This document shows, one piece after another, positions 10,574 through 36,968 of a stretch of DNA of 64,000 nucleotides (its first letter is position 1; each line of letters starts with the position of its first letter). The stretch lies in contig JBAJFE010000047.1 in assembly GCA_037903355.1 (NCBI GenBank), positions 248,001-312,000 of the forward strand, in the 5' to 3' direction. Under the pieces are notes generated by a model that saw only the letters and a list, made by a program, of their open reading frames with translations, was not told where the DNA came from and did not search any database. Made by a program: the position numbers and the translations under genes. The stretch is from Trichuris trichiura. Taxonomy: Eukaryota > Nematoda > Enoplea > Trichinellida > Trichuridae.

Positions 10574-11523
10574 TAGGGTTGCCACCTTAGACTAAATCAA
10601 CTTCTCAGACGCAAGGACCTAATTAGTGTTACCTTCTTAGGTAAGGTAACATTCTTGCTGTAAAAATTCTTGTGAGCTTCACAGGGCTGCGGAGATCTAC
10701 GCAGTAATGACGGTAGGCGAAGGAAAGATGTACTTACCATTTAGGCGCGAGGTAACGCTTTTGTTGGGTGGAGTAAAGCATAAAGTGGGCAAAAAGCGTC
10801 CAAGTTCGCAAGCAAAGACAGCAGTGAGCAGCCAACACTGCAATTCGAAACTTTCGAGGGCAGAAAAAATCTACAGTATTCTTTCGTAACAATGGTTACG
10901 CTAACTTAACAAGGCAGTCCTAAGCGCTGGACGGCAGCGTCAAATGCGAGGCAACAAAACCGAGCATATCTCTCTGAAAAATACGGACAGCGCTGTAAGC
11001 TCGAATAGAGCTTGAATGCTTTGCGAATCGTGTTGGAGCTTATGGAAGCGAAAACAATTGTCCAGCTGCGGCAATGTCGAGCAGAGGAATTGCAGGTTAA
11101 GCAAACTGTACGCCCTTTTAACAAGCTTTACTGCGCAAAGTTTTGTCGCCAACAAAGCAACGCAATTTCTGTATAAATAATTTGCAGTCAAAAATTGAAA
11201 TTAGTGTTCAACAAGTTTCTCGAGTCGACGTGGTATTCTTCCTCCTCTTCAGACGTAAAAGTTGACTGGTAGTTGTCTGCGCTAAAAAAAACACCTTATT
11301 TATCCATAGATTATTATGGCAATTGAAACATGCAGCGCAAACCTGAGCGAATTAAAACAAATTTTGCAACTTCGCTTAAGAAAATAATACCAGCGTAAAG
11401 CAAGTTGGATGCTTTCGTTTATTTTTACAAATTAGCAGCTACGTAACAAGATAAAAAAGAAATTGAAGAAGTTTTTAAAGCGAAAAACATTGCGCTGACT
11501 TTACGGTTAATTCTAACATGACC
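10574..11523. other. gap between PLE1 and MPC1
   Basis: No gene is recognised. On the minus strand at about 11200-11277 a short open segment (contains STFTSEEEEYHVDS and ends in a stop) follows a good acceptor (run of T then AGCGCAG). It could be a terminal exon of an unidentified gene or an alternative 3' exon for MPC1, but the reading frame does not join the MPC1 candidate donor I tried. Confidence 0.4.
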
Positions 11524-11946
11524 TCACTTAATTGAAAGTGCTTTCGTTTTTTTTGCCAAAAAAGTACGACGGTTAACGTACTGCAATGTAAAAGTGAAGG
11601 TATACTTTTTGATTCCGGGCAATGTCCATCCGTAGTGGTAATTCAGAAATCGATAGCCCTGAATTGCTTGGGCAATTTCGTTGCTTGTGTGGCAAAAGAG
11701 GAGGAGCAAATTGCGCGGCTGCACTTTCCAGGCAAATCTCATGAAGGCAAGCGAATAGCACGCGAGTGCTAGCGTCATTGAACCGCTTATTATTTCCGGA
11801 CTGTGACGCATGTCGTTGAATGATGCCAGCGGAAGGCCGAAGTTTACGACGGGACCCCAAAAATGGGTGCTCAAGAAGTAGTTGAACCATTCGCGTTGGC
11901 TGGCATTCATTTGCCGCCAGACGTACGAAACGAAACGCCGCTCCAT
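11524..11946 (-). CDS. MPC1: mitochondrial pyruvate carrier 1
   Basis: MPC1 forms a heterodimer with MPC2 in the inner mitochondrial membrane and imports pyruvate. The 140-residue frame carries family signatures: [18 protein letters not shown] (about residues 24-41), [30 protein letters not shown], and [13 protein letters not shown], covering the three expected membrane helices. The ATG at 11946 gives an N-terminus of the usual size ([12 protein letters not shown], then the [11 protein letters not shown] amphipathic start). Typical members have about 105-115 residues; here about 30 extra residues follow the family end near HYGW. This tail is either a real extension or read-through of a donor (GTATAC near 11605). 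The gene stands alone, with no partner nearby. Confidence 0.93.
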   Translation of the reverse strand: MERRFVSYVWRQMNASQREWFNYFLSTHFWGPVVNFGLPLASFNDMRHSPEIISGSMTLALACYSLAFMRFAWKVQPRNLLLLFCHTSNEIAQAIQGYRFLNYHYGWTLPGIKKYTFTFTLQYVNRRTFLAKKTKALSIK

Positions 11947-13043
11947 GCGGTAATCTTTCTTAGATAATCAGGTGCAATGAAACTTACAGTACTCCTGCAG
12001 CAAAGAAAAACAAAAGCGGCTAATAAATAAACGAACGTAACGCATCCATATAACAGCTACAATTTCGGATAATACATGCTAATGTCTACAAATAGGTTCG
12101 GTTATTAATATTTCAACAATAACGCACGTTTTAACTCTTACGTTCGCTGCAGAGATGCTCAACTCGCTCAATGATTCACATTTAAATATATGTAATCAGA
12201 GAGCAGCTTAATGCTTTACGCGTAATTCGCGTTTTATGATATGAGCATAAGGCTTAGCATTCTGAAATCGCTTACTTAATCTTACCGTACCAATGGCATA
12301 ATCAACATTGTATTCATCAGAGGATTTCCTTTATCCTGATGGTTTAAGGCGGTTCACTGTTGCTGACGAAAAATCAAACGCGTAATGTCAGCTCCTTCAA
12401 AGAATTATACGATAAAATCGGTACGAGCACACTTCGTGGGTTCGATACAACTTATCGTCTTAACTTTTCCGAATTTCAAAATCAACAGTCCTTTGACTAC
12501 TCTACGCGTTGCTTTTATGTGTTTTCAAAATAGCAATTAGGTAATTATTTGAATTTTGTTTCGCTCACTTATTCGAATGTTAGCGTGAACCTGAATACTA
12601 TTTTCTAGGGATAACTTGAGAACAGCATTTATGGAAGCATATTTACTCCGTCGCTTCACGAGTTTAGCTTGAATCTAAAATATATTTCGAAATTATTGAA
12701 AGCACAGCTTCTTGCAACGAATTCGTATGTCTTGGTTGGTTGTATGGAAGCGGTTAGCTGAATAACGAAGTGATCACCGAAAGAACTGCTCGGTACGGCA
12801 GTAGCTTTGTCCTAAAAATTCAGCGAGTGAAAATCTTTACATCTGCGCAAGCAGTTTCGCTAAATTCTAAGAACTTGAAATTCAATTTTTTAATTTAAAA
12901 ATGTTTTTCTCTTTTTTTCCTAGAAGCAATCAATTCTTCCCTAAAGTTCAAATTTTCTTAACGTCGCTTTCTTGAACAATTGCACCCCGTTTTCAGTAAT
13001 GGGCGTTTTCCATCGGATGCCAGCTGATTACTGTATATGGAAC
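11947..13043. other. gene-free stretch
   Basis: AT-rich DNA upstream of MPC1 with no coding frame, RNA gene or repeat that I can support. The MPC1 promoter presumably lies near its left end. Confidence 0.55.
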
Positions 13044-13197
13044 TGTAGTAGGACCGTAAGAGCTTTACTCAGCAGTTTACTTCCACACGCCAGTCAGAAT
13101 ACCATGAACTACAGTATTCGGTATTCGACAGATAGGTATGTGTCTTACGGTATCCTTTTCTGATGCTTAAGTAACGAGGGCGGTCGAGTCCGCTACA
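13044..13197 (-). repeat. 3' LTR of Gypsy element
   Basis: 154 bp, near-identical to 14904-15057 with scattered substitutions, with TG...CA ends. A purine-rich stretch (GGAGGCGGGC on the minus strand) lies immediately inside as a likely polypurine tract. Confidence 0.92.
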
Positions 13198-13388
13198 TAG
13201 CCCGCCTCCAGAGAGCTGGGCGAACGATCCGCACGGGGCCGATTCGGCGCTGAAAAATGCTGGCTTAACTCTATCCATGCTCACTGTCTCCAATCGCCCA
13301 TTTCGAGCCAACGTCAGTGTCTTCTGTGAGCGCGCCACCACCGCGAATGGACCGTCGTAGGCCGGCGACAGCGGATGAAGACGTGTGT

Positions 13389-13527
13389 TGTGTACAGGAC
13401 ACGTACAGGCTCCTACCTCTCTTTAATCGTTCAAGCACACAAGAGGAAACGGCAAGTTGGCTAACCGTAACTAAATAACATTCTCAAGTACAAGCAACAA
13501 TGGTTATCATTCGTCCAATACATAACA
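13389..13527 (-). repeat. LTR of a second Gypsy family, nested
   Basis: On the minus strand this 139-bp piece starts TGTTATG and ends TACACA, and it directly follows a classic polypurine tract (AAAGGGGGAGGAC, 13528-13540). That is the layout of a 3' LTR belonging to the integrase remnant at 13591-14262. No second copy is seen, so its 5' LTR is absent or lost. Confidence 0.65.
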
Positions 13528-13590
13528 GTCCTCCCCCTTTCCGAATCAGGATCGTTATCTGAAAGGCTAAATGACGCAACGATAAAACGC

Positions 13591-14280
13591 CTACGGAACG
13601 TCACTCGTTGGTAGAAGAACGTCGTTCGTTTCTCGATGACGCAGTTGGTCTACGTGACGCTTCCACAGTTCACCTTGGCTCGTGCGTACCGTGTACAAAC
13701 GTTCACCCAAACGACTAACTACAACTGCAGGAATCCATTTTTTCGACTGTTTAAAACATCGTGCAAAGACAAGGGCGTTAACCTGGAAGGTTCTGCCTTT
13801 CTTGTGCTCCGAAGACACATCGTCCTGATGCCGCTTCTTTGGACGGAGTTTGTCCAGAAGTGTAGAGAGACGACAATTAGACAGCAATTCTGCCGGACTT
13901 TTACCGGTGGCGGTGCATGGAGTCGTATGCTGTGCAAGCAGCAGACGAGCCAATCGAACATTCCAATCCCCTGAATGTTCTTGCCTCAGCGCTTCTTTAG
14001 TGCTCTGGACTAGACGTTCAGCCTATCCGTTTGAGGCAGGGTGAAATGGCGCGGTGGTCAGGTGCCTGATGCTGTTTGATTTCAAGAACTCTGCGAATTC
14101 CACAGAAGTAAACGCAGTTCCATTATCACTCACCAGACAATCTGGTAAGCCATGCGTTGCGAATAAATTCCTCAACGATGAGATGGCAGCCTTGGACGAA
14201 ACGGTCGGCACAATCTTCACCTCTACCCATTTTGAGAAAGCGTCAACAACGATGAAGAACATCTTCCCTTGAAAGATTGC
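13591..14280 (-). pseudogene. Gypsy integrase remnant
   Basis: The minus strand encodes the integrase core: KMFFIVVDAFSKWVEV with the first catalytic Asp, then GLPDCLVSDNGTAFTS with the second, and HLTTAPFHPASNG; then ERLVQSTKEALR and a C-terminus WKRHVDQLRHRE typical of another Gypsy group (K02A2.6/gypsy type). A TAG stop interrupts the frame right after PASNG (about 14021-14023), so it is inactive. The N-terminal zinc-binding part and RNase H are missing because the sequence joins reverse transcriptase directly (see the neighbouring feature). Confidence 0.85.
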
Positions 14281-14702
14281 AGCTGCTGCTTGTTCTTCGG
14301 CGGAGGGAAATTATGGATGGCCGCAACCTTTTTTCCGCGGGATGAATTCCGTTGCTGTCGTTGCGGTAGCCAAGAAAATTAATGCTTTGCAATCCGAAGA
14401 CACATGCTTTGCTTCAGGCGAATTCCTGCCTGAAACAGTCGCTCGAAAACCTTCCTCAAGGTATTGGCTAAGTCCATTTCCGAGCACGCTATCACGAGGA
14501 CATCATCAAAATACGGCACTACATTGTTCCGGTTAGAGTAGAATGAACGAGCGGTATCTGTAGTGTATGGAATCCACGCCATCGCAACATAACCAGATAT
14601 TGACTTCGCTTGGGTGGTGGGAACACATCGTACAACCAAGTTAGAGACTATGACAGATACCCCATAGATGAGGAGATCGAACCCTATACGATCATTTCGC
14701 AA
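14270..14702 (-). pseudogene. Gypsy reverse transcriptase remnant
   Basis: Minus-strand frames contain PYFDDVLVIACSEMD (the catalytic Asp pair within YFDD), LRKVFERLFQAGIRL, INFLGYRN, GIHP and KKVAAIHNFPPPKNKQQLQSF. At least two frame changes are needed, and the part after QSF runs straight into the integrase core. RNase H and the integrase N-terminus have been deleted. Confidence 0.8.
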
Positions 14703-14903
14703 CTGAAGTCATCCGGAGTAAGAGCGTCAGAAAGGACGCGAGAGTTGTCAATGACAACAATCAATACTCGACCGAGTGCGTCATTTGGTGAACGAGGCCT
14801 TATCTGCCTCATTCCTTCCGTCGTCGCACTTTCGATCTTCTTCATGCACTCTCCCACTCGAGTATCCGAGCAACGCAAAAGCTCATCACTCACGGGTCAC
14901 CAA

Positions 14904-15057
14904 TGTAGTAGGACCGTAAGAGCTTTACTCATCAGTTTATTTCCACACGCCAGTCAGAATACAATGAACCACAGTACTCGGTACTCGATAGATAGGTATA
15001 TGTCCTACGGTATCTTTTTCTGATGCTTAAGTAACGAGGGTGGTCGAGTCCGCTACA
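14904..15057 (-). repeat. 5' LTR of Gypsy element
   Basis: Direct copy of 13044-13197. The adjacent internal bases on the minus strand hold the tRNA-Trp-like primer-binding site, which fixes the orientation. A short frame begins just inside (14684-14893, minus, MSDELLRCSD...), perhaps the start of a gag-like protein. Confidence 0.92.
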
Positions 15058-15061
15058 GAAC

Positions 15062-18000
15062 CAAAACTGTAGTCTATTTTTATGGGTACTGGCTGGAGGG
15101 CTAATTTTAATATTAAGGTCAGCGATTACTTTAGTTTAGGCTGCCTTCGAGTTGGCGGACTAACGGGACCTGATTTTAGTTTCACGTACAGTACCCTCTG
15201 GCCGTCTAATGGAAATAGCCCAATGCAGCTCATGGGAGCGTATTCACCCTTTACGAAAATTGATAATTTTAGTTTAAGCTTGTTAACATAAAATTGTCTG
15301 GTTGCTCATGCAGCGCTTTAGCTCTAATTTCAAAACAGCTAATGCCGCCTTTTCCCAGCGACCCGCCGAAGACGGTGCTCTTAATCCATAAAAGAGTATA
15401 TTCATTATTTCTGTGCCAATTATTAGCAAAATATGGAGACTTCCCATTTGCCAGTTACAATCAGAATGACTGATGAATGAGTACGAAAGTTTTGAATACC
15501 ATCGTTTCATTTGCCTTTAACATCGAGACTACAAAACCTATAAGGAAATTTGGTAAAAGGTTTATGCATAAATACAGCCACAAATAAGTCCATCGAATCG
15601 GCTACTGCAGAGACCGCAAGATTCAACTTCCATCAATATAGTTGCCCATCAAGTCAAACGCGTTGAACACGAAGCGGCAAAGGCGTGAAAGCTTCATATT
15701 TCCCCTTTGTTTGATACTCAGTAAAAACTACTTATCTTAAACGTGAAAAAATCAGCAGGGTTGGCACGATGAGAAACCTCGCTCATGCTCTGTTAGAAAT
15801 CACGTTTTCATAATATATGCGAGTATAGGAAAACGTAACCGTATCAACATTTCTCGCTTTCTGTTCATTCGAATCGATTGCTTATGGCATCCATACTAGG
15901 AAGAGCAAATAGAAGTTAACAAGTAGGGATGCACGCGAAGTCAACAGTGCTCATTCATCTCTTCTGCTAATCATTGTTCCGTTAACTAAAATGTGTCAAT
16001 TGAATACAACTACGCGTGCTTACATTGCTCATAACATCGCACGTAATTTTAGTCTCTCGTAAGCGTAACCGTCGTTTCATTAATAGCAAAATGGATCAAT
16101 GAAACCCCTTTGGGAATTAGAGAAGCTGAGAACTACTTTGATATAAAAAGCGGAACCAATATTTAATCAAAACTGAGCTTCCTTTCTCAGACTCAAAAAC
16201 TGGCGATTAAAACTTAAAGATATGTCAATAATATGGGATGTGTAATCGAATAGAACCATTTAGCGATATTGCTGAACTGTCGATGGTGTTCAGTGAAAGC
16301 AACGGGTTGAATGAAACCGTGCAGCAAGAAAACTTTCATTTTAAAATTTAAACGCTGAAATAGACTGAACAATTTTGGGATGTAATCTCTTAGGCGCCTC
16401 ATCATCATACTGTAAGCTTGGAGGCCATCCTGTCCTGCCCTTATCTAAGTCTAAGCCTAAACATAAGGCTTATGCCTTGGCTTAAATTTAGATAAGGGCA
16501 AAAAAGGGCGATTGGCCTGCTCTCCAGTAAAGGTACAACAAGTTAAGGGCATGCTTACTAGAAAGGAACTTGCATTTCTTGAAAGGTGGGGCGGCTAAGA
16601 GACAAGATCCCAATTTTGGAAAAATATTAGCGCAGCGCAAAGGATAAACGCTGTAGAAGGAATTCGTTGGTTAGATTTAATTATTCAGCAAAAATTAAAA
16701 TAAAGTAACCAATAAGACGACTACGGGAAGATTATACGCTCGGCGCTTAGCGTTTATGAACTTTATTAACTTTCAGCTTGTATTCAGCCCGAACTTTAAT
16801 ATTAAAGTGAAAACAGCAGGCCGGCTATACGCAGTGCTAAAGGTTCTAATTTTCAATTTACATGAGTAGCTTCTCACTTATCTGAGCATTTGGTTTAAGC
16901 TTAAGTGTCTTACGTAAACTGTCGGAAAATTTTCGGTTTATGTACAAAAGCAATGAGCAGCAGTAGCTTGAGCAATGAATTATGTGAGCAACAGGCAGCC
17001 TGTTTATCAAATCTTCTGTTTATGTAGTGAAAGTACGACAAACGTACTCAGTTGTGCTGCATCTTGGTTTGGGCTTAGAGAGCCTCCAGAGAAACCGCTG
17101 ACGAGTCACTCATTAACTTGTTCGTCCGCAAAGAAGCGAACTAGCAACTGTTTGTAGTCACGTAGAACTACGCCGCAATGACATAAACAAGGTGAACATG
17201 ATCAAGATGCCTATACAAAAAATTAATTGCGCAGTTCAGCCTAGAAATAAATGTTTTTATCCAGTATGAAGCGAAGTTAAACAGACTACGCAGGAACCTG
17301 CATTTTTTTGCTGATTTTGCTGAACTACAGTACTCTCGGTAGGCATAAAAGAGGAAAAATCTGTTTGAGTAACCTTTGACATTTTTATTAAATTTAATTC
17401 AAAGTCTTTCCGTTAGAAACTACAAATGAACGTGATGTATACCCCGCTTCAATATAGTAACCTGCGGGTATTAAATCGAGGCAGTACAACGCACAGTTAC
17501 TGAATTCGTCTACAATTTTGTCATACGAAATTGTTGGCGTACGCTTTCATCCGTATGCCAGCTTACTATTTTTTAAGTAAAGTTAGACGTCCATTATAAG
17601 CTTCAGCTTTTCGCTTTTTGCTAATCGAAAAAAGGGCAATTGTAAAGTTATAATGAGGATTAAATTGAATAAATTTATTGCCCACTTTAAATTTTGTGTT
17701 ATACTCGAAAGTGACTCGCAAAAATCGAATTTGGTCAACCGCAGGTGACTGCCGCTAAAACGCAATGGGCGGATCAATTTTTCGGGAAATGCAGAGTTGC
17801 TCATAGCAGATGGCGCTACAAGTTTTCACGTTGCATTCCCATGCTACTTGGCGCGTCCGTTCGATCGGTTGTTGCCTTCCGGACCGGCAGCGTTAGCAAT
17901 TGATCGCACTTTGTTCCTGACGTACTTGCAATTCATTTCAACAGCTACTGTATGCCCTTCTACGGCCTTGTGTCTGTTTTCATTTTTCTTCGGATGCTAC

Positions 18001-18895
18001 GATGCGCCCTGTGAACGCGCTATTTCCTGCGCATCATTGTCCCGTCAAATGCCGCCAATAACGCGGCCAGCTTAAGCCGAGCCTATGACCTGTTTTCTTG
18101 CGCTTCTTGAAGAACCGGTTTTGATTGGGTACGTTCCAACTGTATTTCAATGACACATGTTGGGATGACATTGCTTATATTCGCTCATCTGTGCGTATGA
18201 GATCTTGAATATTAATTTCCTCGCTTCAGATCTTATTTAGAGCGTAAAAGGTGTTCACAAAATTATAAAAACCTGTTTTATGTATTTTCCAAAACTTTGC
18301 GTACCTTTGAGCCAGCTGAACAAAGCTCTTTCTGGACATATGGTCAGGGAAAGCTTTATCAGTCTTTTTCCATTTCCAAGTAGGCATATTTTTGTAGATA
18401 TATCTCTGCATTTAAACTGCATTGTTATTTAATCCCCATTTTCTTACCAATGACGAATTAAGTGTGCTAAGTGAGCCAAGAGAACTTTGGAAGTATTGGA
18501 AAAAGGTTAAGTGAAGTGTAAATTGACACATTGATTCTTCCCTATAGATTTTTTGCTAAACGAACGTACGCATTTTCCATACGAGCATGAAATGCATGGT
18601 GCATGCTTTGGTATCGGCCGCTTTGATCTGATGCTTTGTTTGAGTTCCTGAGAATATTTAATCTTTTCCTTAGTTGCTTTCCGCATCAATGATTGTAAAT
18701 TGTAGATATTGGATTCAGGCTTTAGAGTAACTGATAATGTTGCCGAATGGGGCGTAATTATGCTTAAACGAAGTCTTAGCGTCATTAAGATTTGTGGTTG
18801 AAATGGTGCATCGTTTTTAACGTGCCAATACGCATCTTATTACGATTAATCTAGAATGCTATTCAGCTTCGACCGTACTGGCTGATCCATCAACG
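15062..18895. other. gene-free stretch upstream of MADD
   Basis: No recognisable coding frame. One imperfect hairpin is listed separately at 16437. The right end should contain the MADD promoter and 5' UTR. Confidence 0.55.
16437..16500. repeat. imperfect inverted repeat / hairpin
   Basis: The arms GCCCTTATCTAAGTCTAAGCC and the reverse complement of GGCTTAAATTTAGATAAGGGC pair over about 30 bases with few mismatches and a small loop. CTAAGCCTAA-type motifs inside it recur in the direct repeats at 21.9 and 25.0 kb, suggesting a dispersed foldback element. Confidence 0.6.
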
Positions 18896-34628
<15,733 letters not shown>

Positions 34629-36860
34629 ACTGCAATGCACCTGTATTGATGTTGTTTTTATTTTGTTTACAAAATACCTTTCAAGGCATGGATCGATGTT
34701 GTAAAAGTTCGTGAATGAATGAAATCTTTTTCCTTAAATAACGTAGCGTACTATCTTTTTCATGCGTCCGATTATTGAGAGTCTAAAGTTTTCATAATTA
34801 GCGTTAATGTCTCAGTGGACACGGAACTATGGGGCAGAACAACGATTGTTCATAACTTAGAATTTTTTGACGTTCTGCCTTCTCAACGTTTAAGCAGCGC
34901 TTTTGAATAATGATAAGTGGGACACTCTGGTTTAGTTTGAATGTTTCTATCTGTTCAGCAGTCAGTGTTTTTTGTAATATGCTGTAATTTGTGAGGGTTA
35001 AGTAAGCGCCTTATGCAAATTAAGTGTCATGCTGTTTAGAGCGGAGTTTTTGCAAGAGCGTCATTGCTTAGACTTATTTTACCCTGTAAATCAAATATTA
35101 GTTTTGAAAAGCCTTTCAGTCCTAGGTTAAGTGAATTCCTTTATTTACATTTGAAATTGTGATAGTTTTTCCAGTACATTTTTACACTTTCAGTCCACAT
35201 CGCACGTTGTCTGTTTTGTGCTGATTGCATGTTCGTGTGAATGGCCATATAATCCTTCTTTAGATAATCTTTAATCTCGCCTTATATTCCTTCAAGTTGA
35301 CCTTTTTCAGGCAGACCAAATTTGCTATTCAATTTTGTGCGTTTTCTCTTTTATTGCCGCTCAGCACCAAAGTTACGATTAGGTGTTTATTTTTTTGCGC
35401 AGTAAACGGATGAAGCTGCAGCGTGTCCGTATGTCCGTTGCGTGATGCGCATTGGAAATCGTGATATTTTTATTGTGTTCTTCCAACAACACGTTTTACT
35501 GCATTTACATCCGTAGGCGCAAAGAAAGCGTTTGTATTTTTTCCATACTTGCTGCGAGCTACTTAATCTGAGCGGTTCGTATTAGTTTAAATATTTTGAA
35601 CTGTTAAATTCCACCTGTTGCAGCATGCTAAGTTTTGTTCGAATTTCAAAAATGATATTCGTTCTACGCTTCGAAAGTTTCGACTAAGTTTTGTTACCAT
35701 AAAAAACTATTGGCGTCTATTGACCACAAGCATTGATCATCTGTTGTCAGCTTTGTTTGATTGATTTTCTAAATGCCTTTCGGAGAAGGCTGTTTAGAAC
35801 TATTGGTTTTAATAGCCCTCCTTTCTTAAACCACTGCAATTTAGCGAGGTCACTGTAACGGAGAATGACGTTTTTGAGTTTTGTGATGGTTTAAGTTGTC
35901 TTTCTTCATAGGACTCCATTCAGAAAACTGCTATCATATATTCATTAATGAGCGTGCCATAGAGCAGTTTAGTAAATATTTTCGTGCCGTTCGGTTATCA
36001 TTTAATTTTAAAGCATTCAAACGAAGTCGGCGAAGCATTCAAGGAAAACTACTATACGCGATAATGATTCTGTTTGTTTTTCCAATGAAGTTCACCTGTT
36101 TTTGTCAAATGTTAGCAAGCCACGTTTGCTGTTTAAACTGCTATCAATTATCGTTGCGTTTACACCTCAAGCAGAGTTGATCGAAAATTGACCAAGTACT
36201 TGTTTTGCTTTCTCAGTTTCAACTGTTTGTTCACCGTTGCACTGCGGTCAGCAGAGAACAGCTTCCGCTTGAGAATTAACACTTTTGGCTCTGTGCAAAG
36301 TGTAGCCCATTCCGTTGGAATGATGACTTGCTTTGTTGAAACCGCTGGCGAATTGCAAAAATGATTTTTCCAAAAACAAAACATATCGCACCGATTATTG
36401 ATTATCTTCTCGGCTAAAAGTAGCGAACTTTGGACCGATCATTTACAAGACGAGTCTAAATTCGGCTCTTCAAACATCATGTCATGACAAAGGCAAATAT
36501 TTTTACGCATCAACCTGTTTCTCGCTATTTTGTTTTTTTCGAACCGAAGCAAAAAATGATGAAGCAAAAAGCTGTTGATTTCAATGTTCATCGTTTTTCA
36601 GCCGACAGTTGCACAGACTGAGCGCTCTTTGTGCTCTTTTGGAAGAATTGTCTCCCGCGTAACGCAATGTTAGCCTGTCGGCAGTTTATCCCTTTAATTC
36701 TTATTTATTTATATAACCAAAAAATTGTTTTGTAGATGCGACTTCTTGGTACGGGACCGTATAGTTCCATGTTGAGTTTCTTGCAATGATGCAACGAACA
36801 AAATTGCTGAGTGCAACAATTTTTTGGTTGAGCTTCTTTTACGGAAAGGTTTGTCCCGTT

Positions 36861-36905
36861 GAAAAATTTTAATTTTCCGGACCTTTCGGGTCAAACGAGA
36901 CCCGT
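36861..36905 (-). ncRNA. half hammerhead, core lost
   Basis: The left-arm counterpart of HHR-C keeps stem II, its loop and GAAA, but the seven core bases are replaced by CCATTA-like sequence and stem III reads AGGT, which is not self-complementary. It should be inactive. Confidence 0.7.
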
Positions 36906-36930
36906 AATGGGTCATTACATCATTTTAACA

Positions 36931-36968
36931 CCGCTGAAGACGGGTCTCGTTTGACCCGAAAGCTCCGG
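36931..36968 (+). ncRNA. hammerhead ribozyme (HHR-C)
   Basis: Stem I CCG/CGG (36931-36933 with 36966-36968), core CTGAAGA (36934-36940), extra C (36941), stem II GGGTC/GACCC (36942-36946 with 36953-36957), loop TCGTTT, GAAA (36958-36961), self-complementary AGCT, predicted cleavage after C36965. All conserved positions are present. Confidence 0.85.

Larger units (their letters stand above)
13044..15057 (-). mobile_element. degenerate Ty3/Gypsy LTR retrotransposon, chimeric
   Basis: Two 154-bp direct repeats (13044-13197 and 14904-15057) start TGTAG and end CTACA, and GAAC flanks both outer sides (13040-13043 and 15058-15061), a 4-bp target duplication. Coding traces are on the minus strand, so the 5' LTR is the right one. 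Just inside it the minus strand reads TTGGTGACCC: nine bases (TGGTGACCC) match the complement of the eukaryotic tRNA-Trp 3' end, the primer used by the CsRn1 clade. Next to the 3' LTR a C-terminal polyprotein piece (YDGPFAVVARS with ETVSMDRVKPAF, about 13220-13400) fits that clade. The interior also holds another LTR and reverse transcriptase/integrase remnants of a different Gypsy type. At 2 kb it is far shorter than an intact element. Confidence 0.88.

Noticed and set aside
15061..15300. Frame 15082-15291 after the Gypsy element as a possible gag
   Set aside because: It lies outside the LTR and target duplication and shows no retroviral motif.
15467..15500. CTGATGA followed by GAAAG, a possible hammerhead
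   Set aside because: The intervening bases cannot form stem II and there is no stem I or cleavage site in place.
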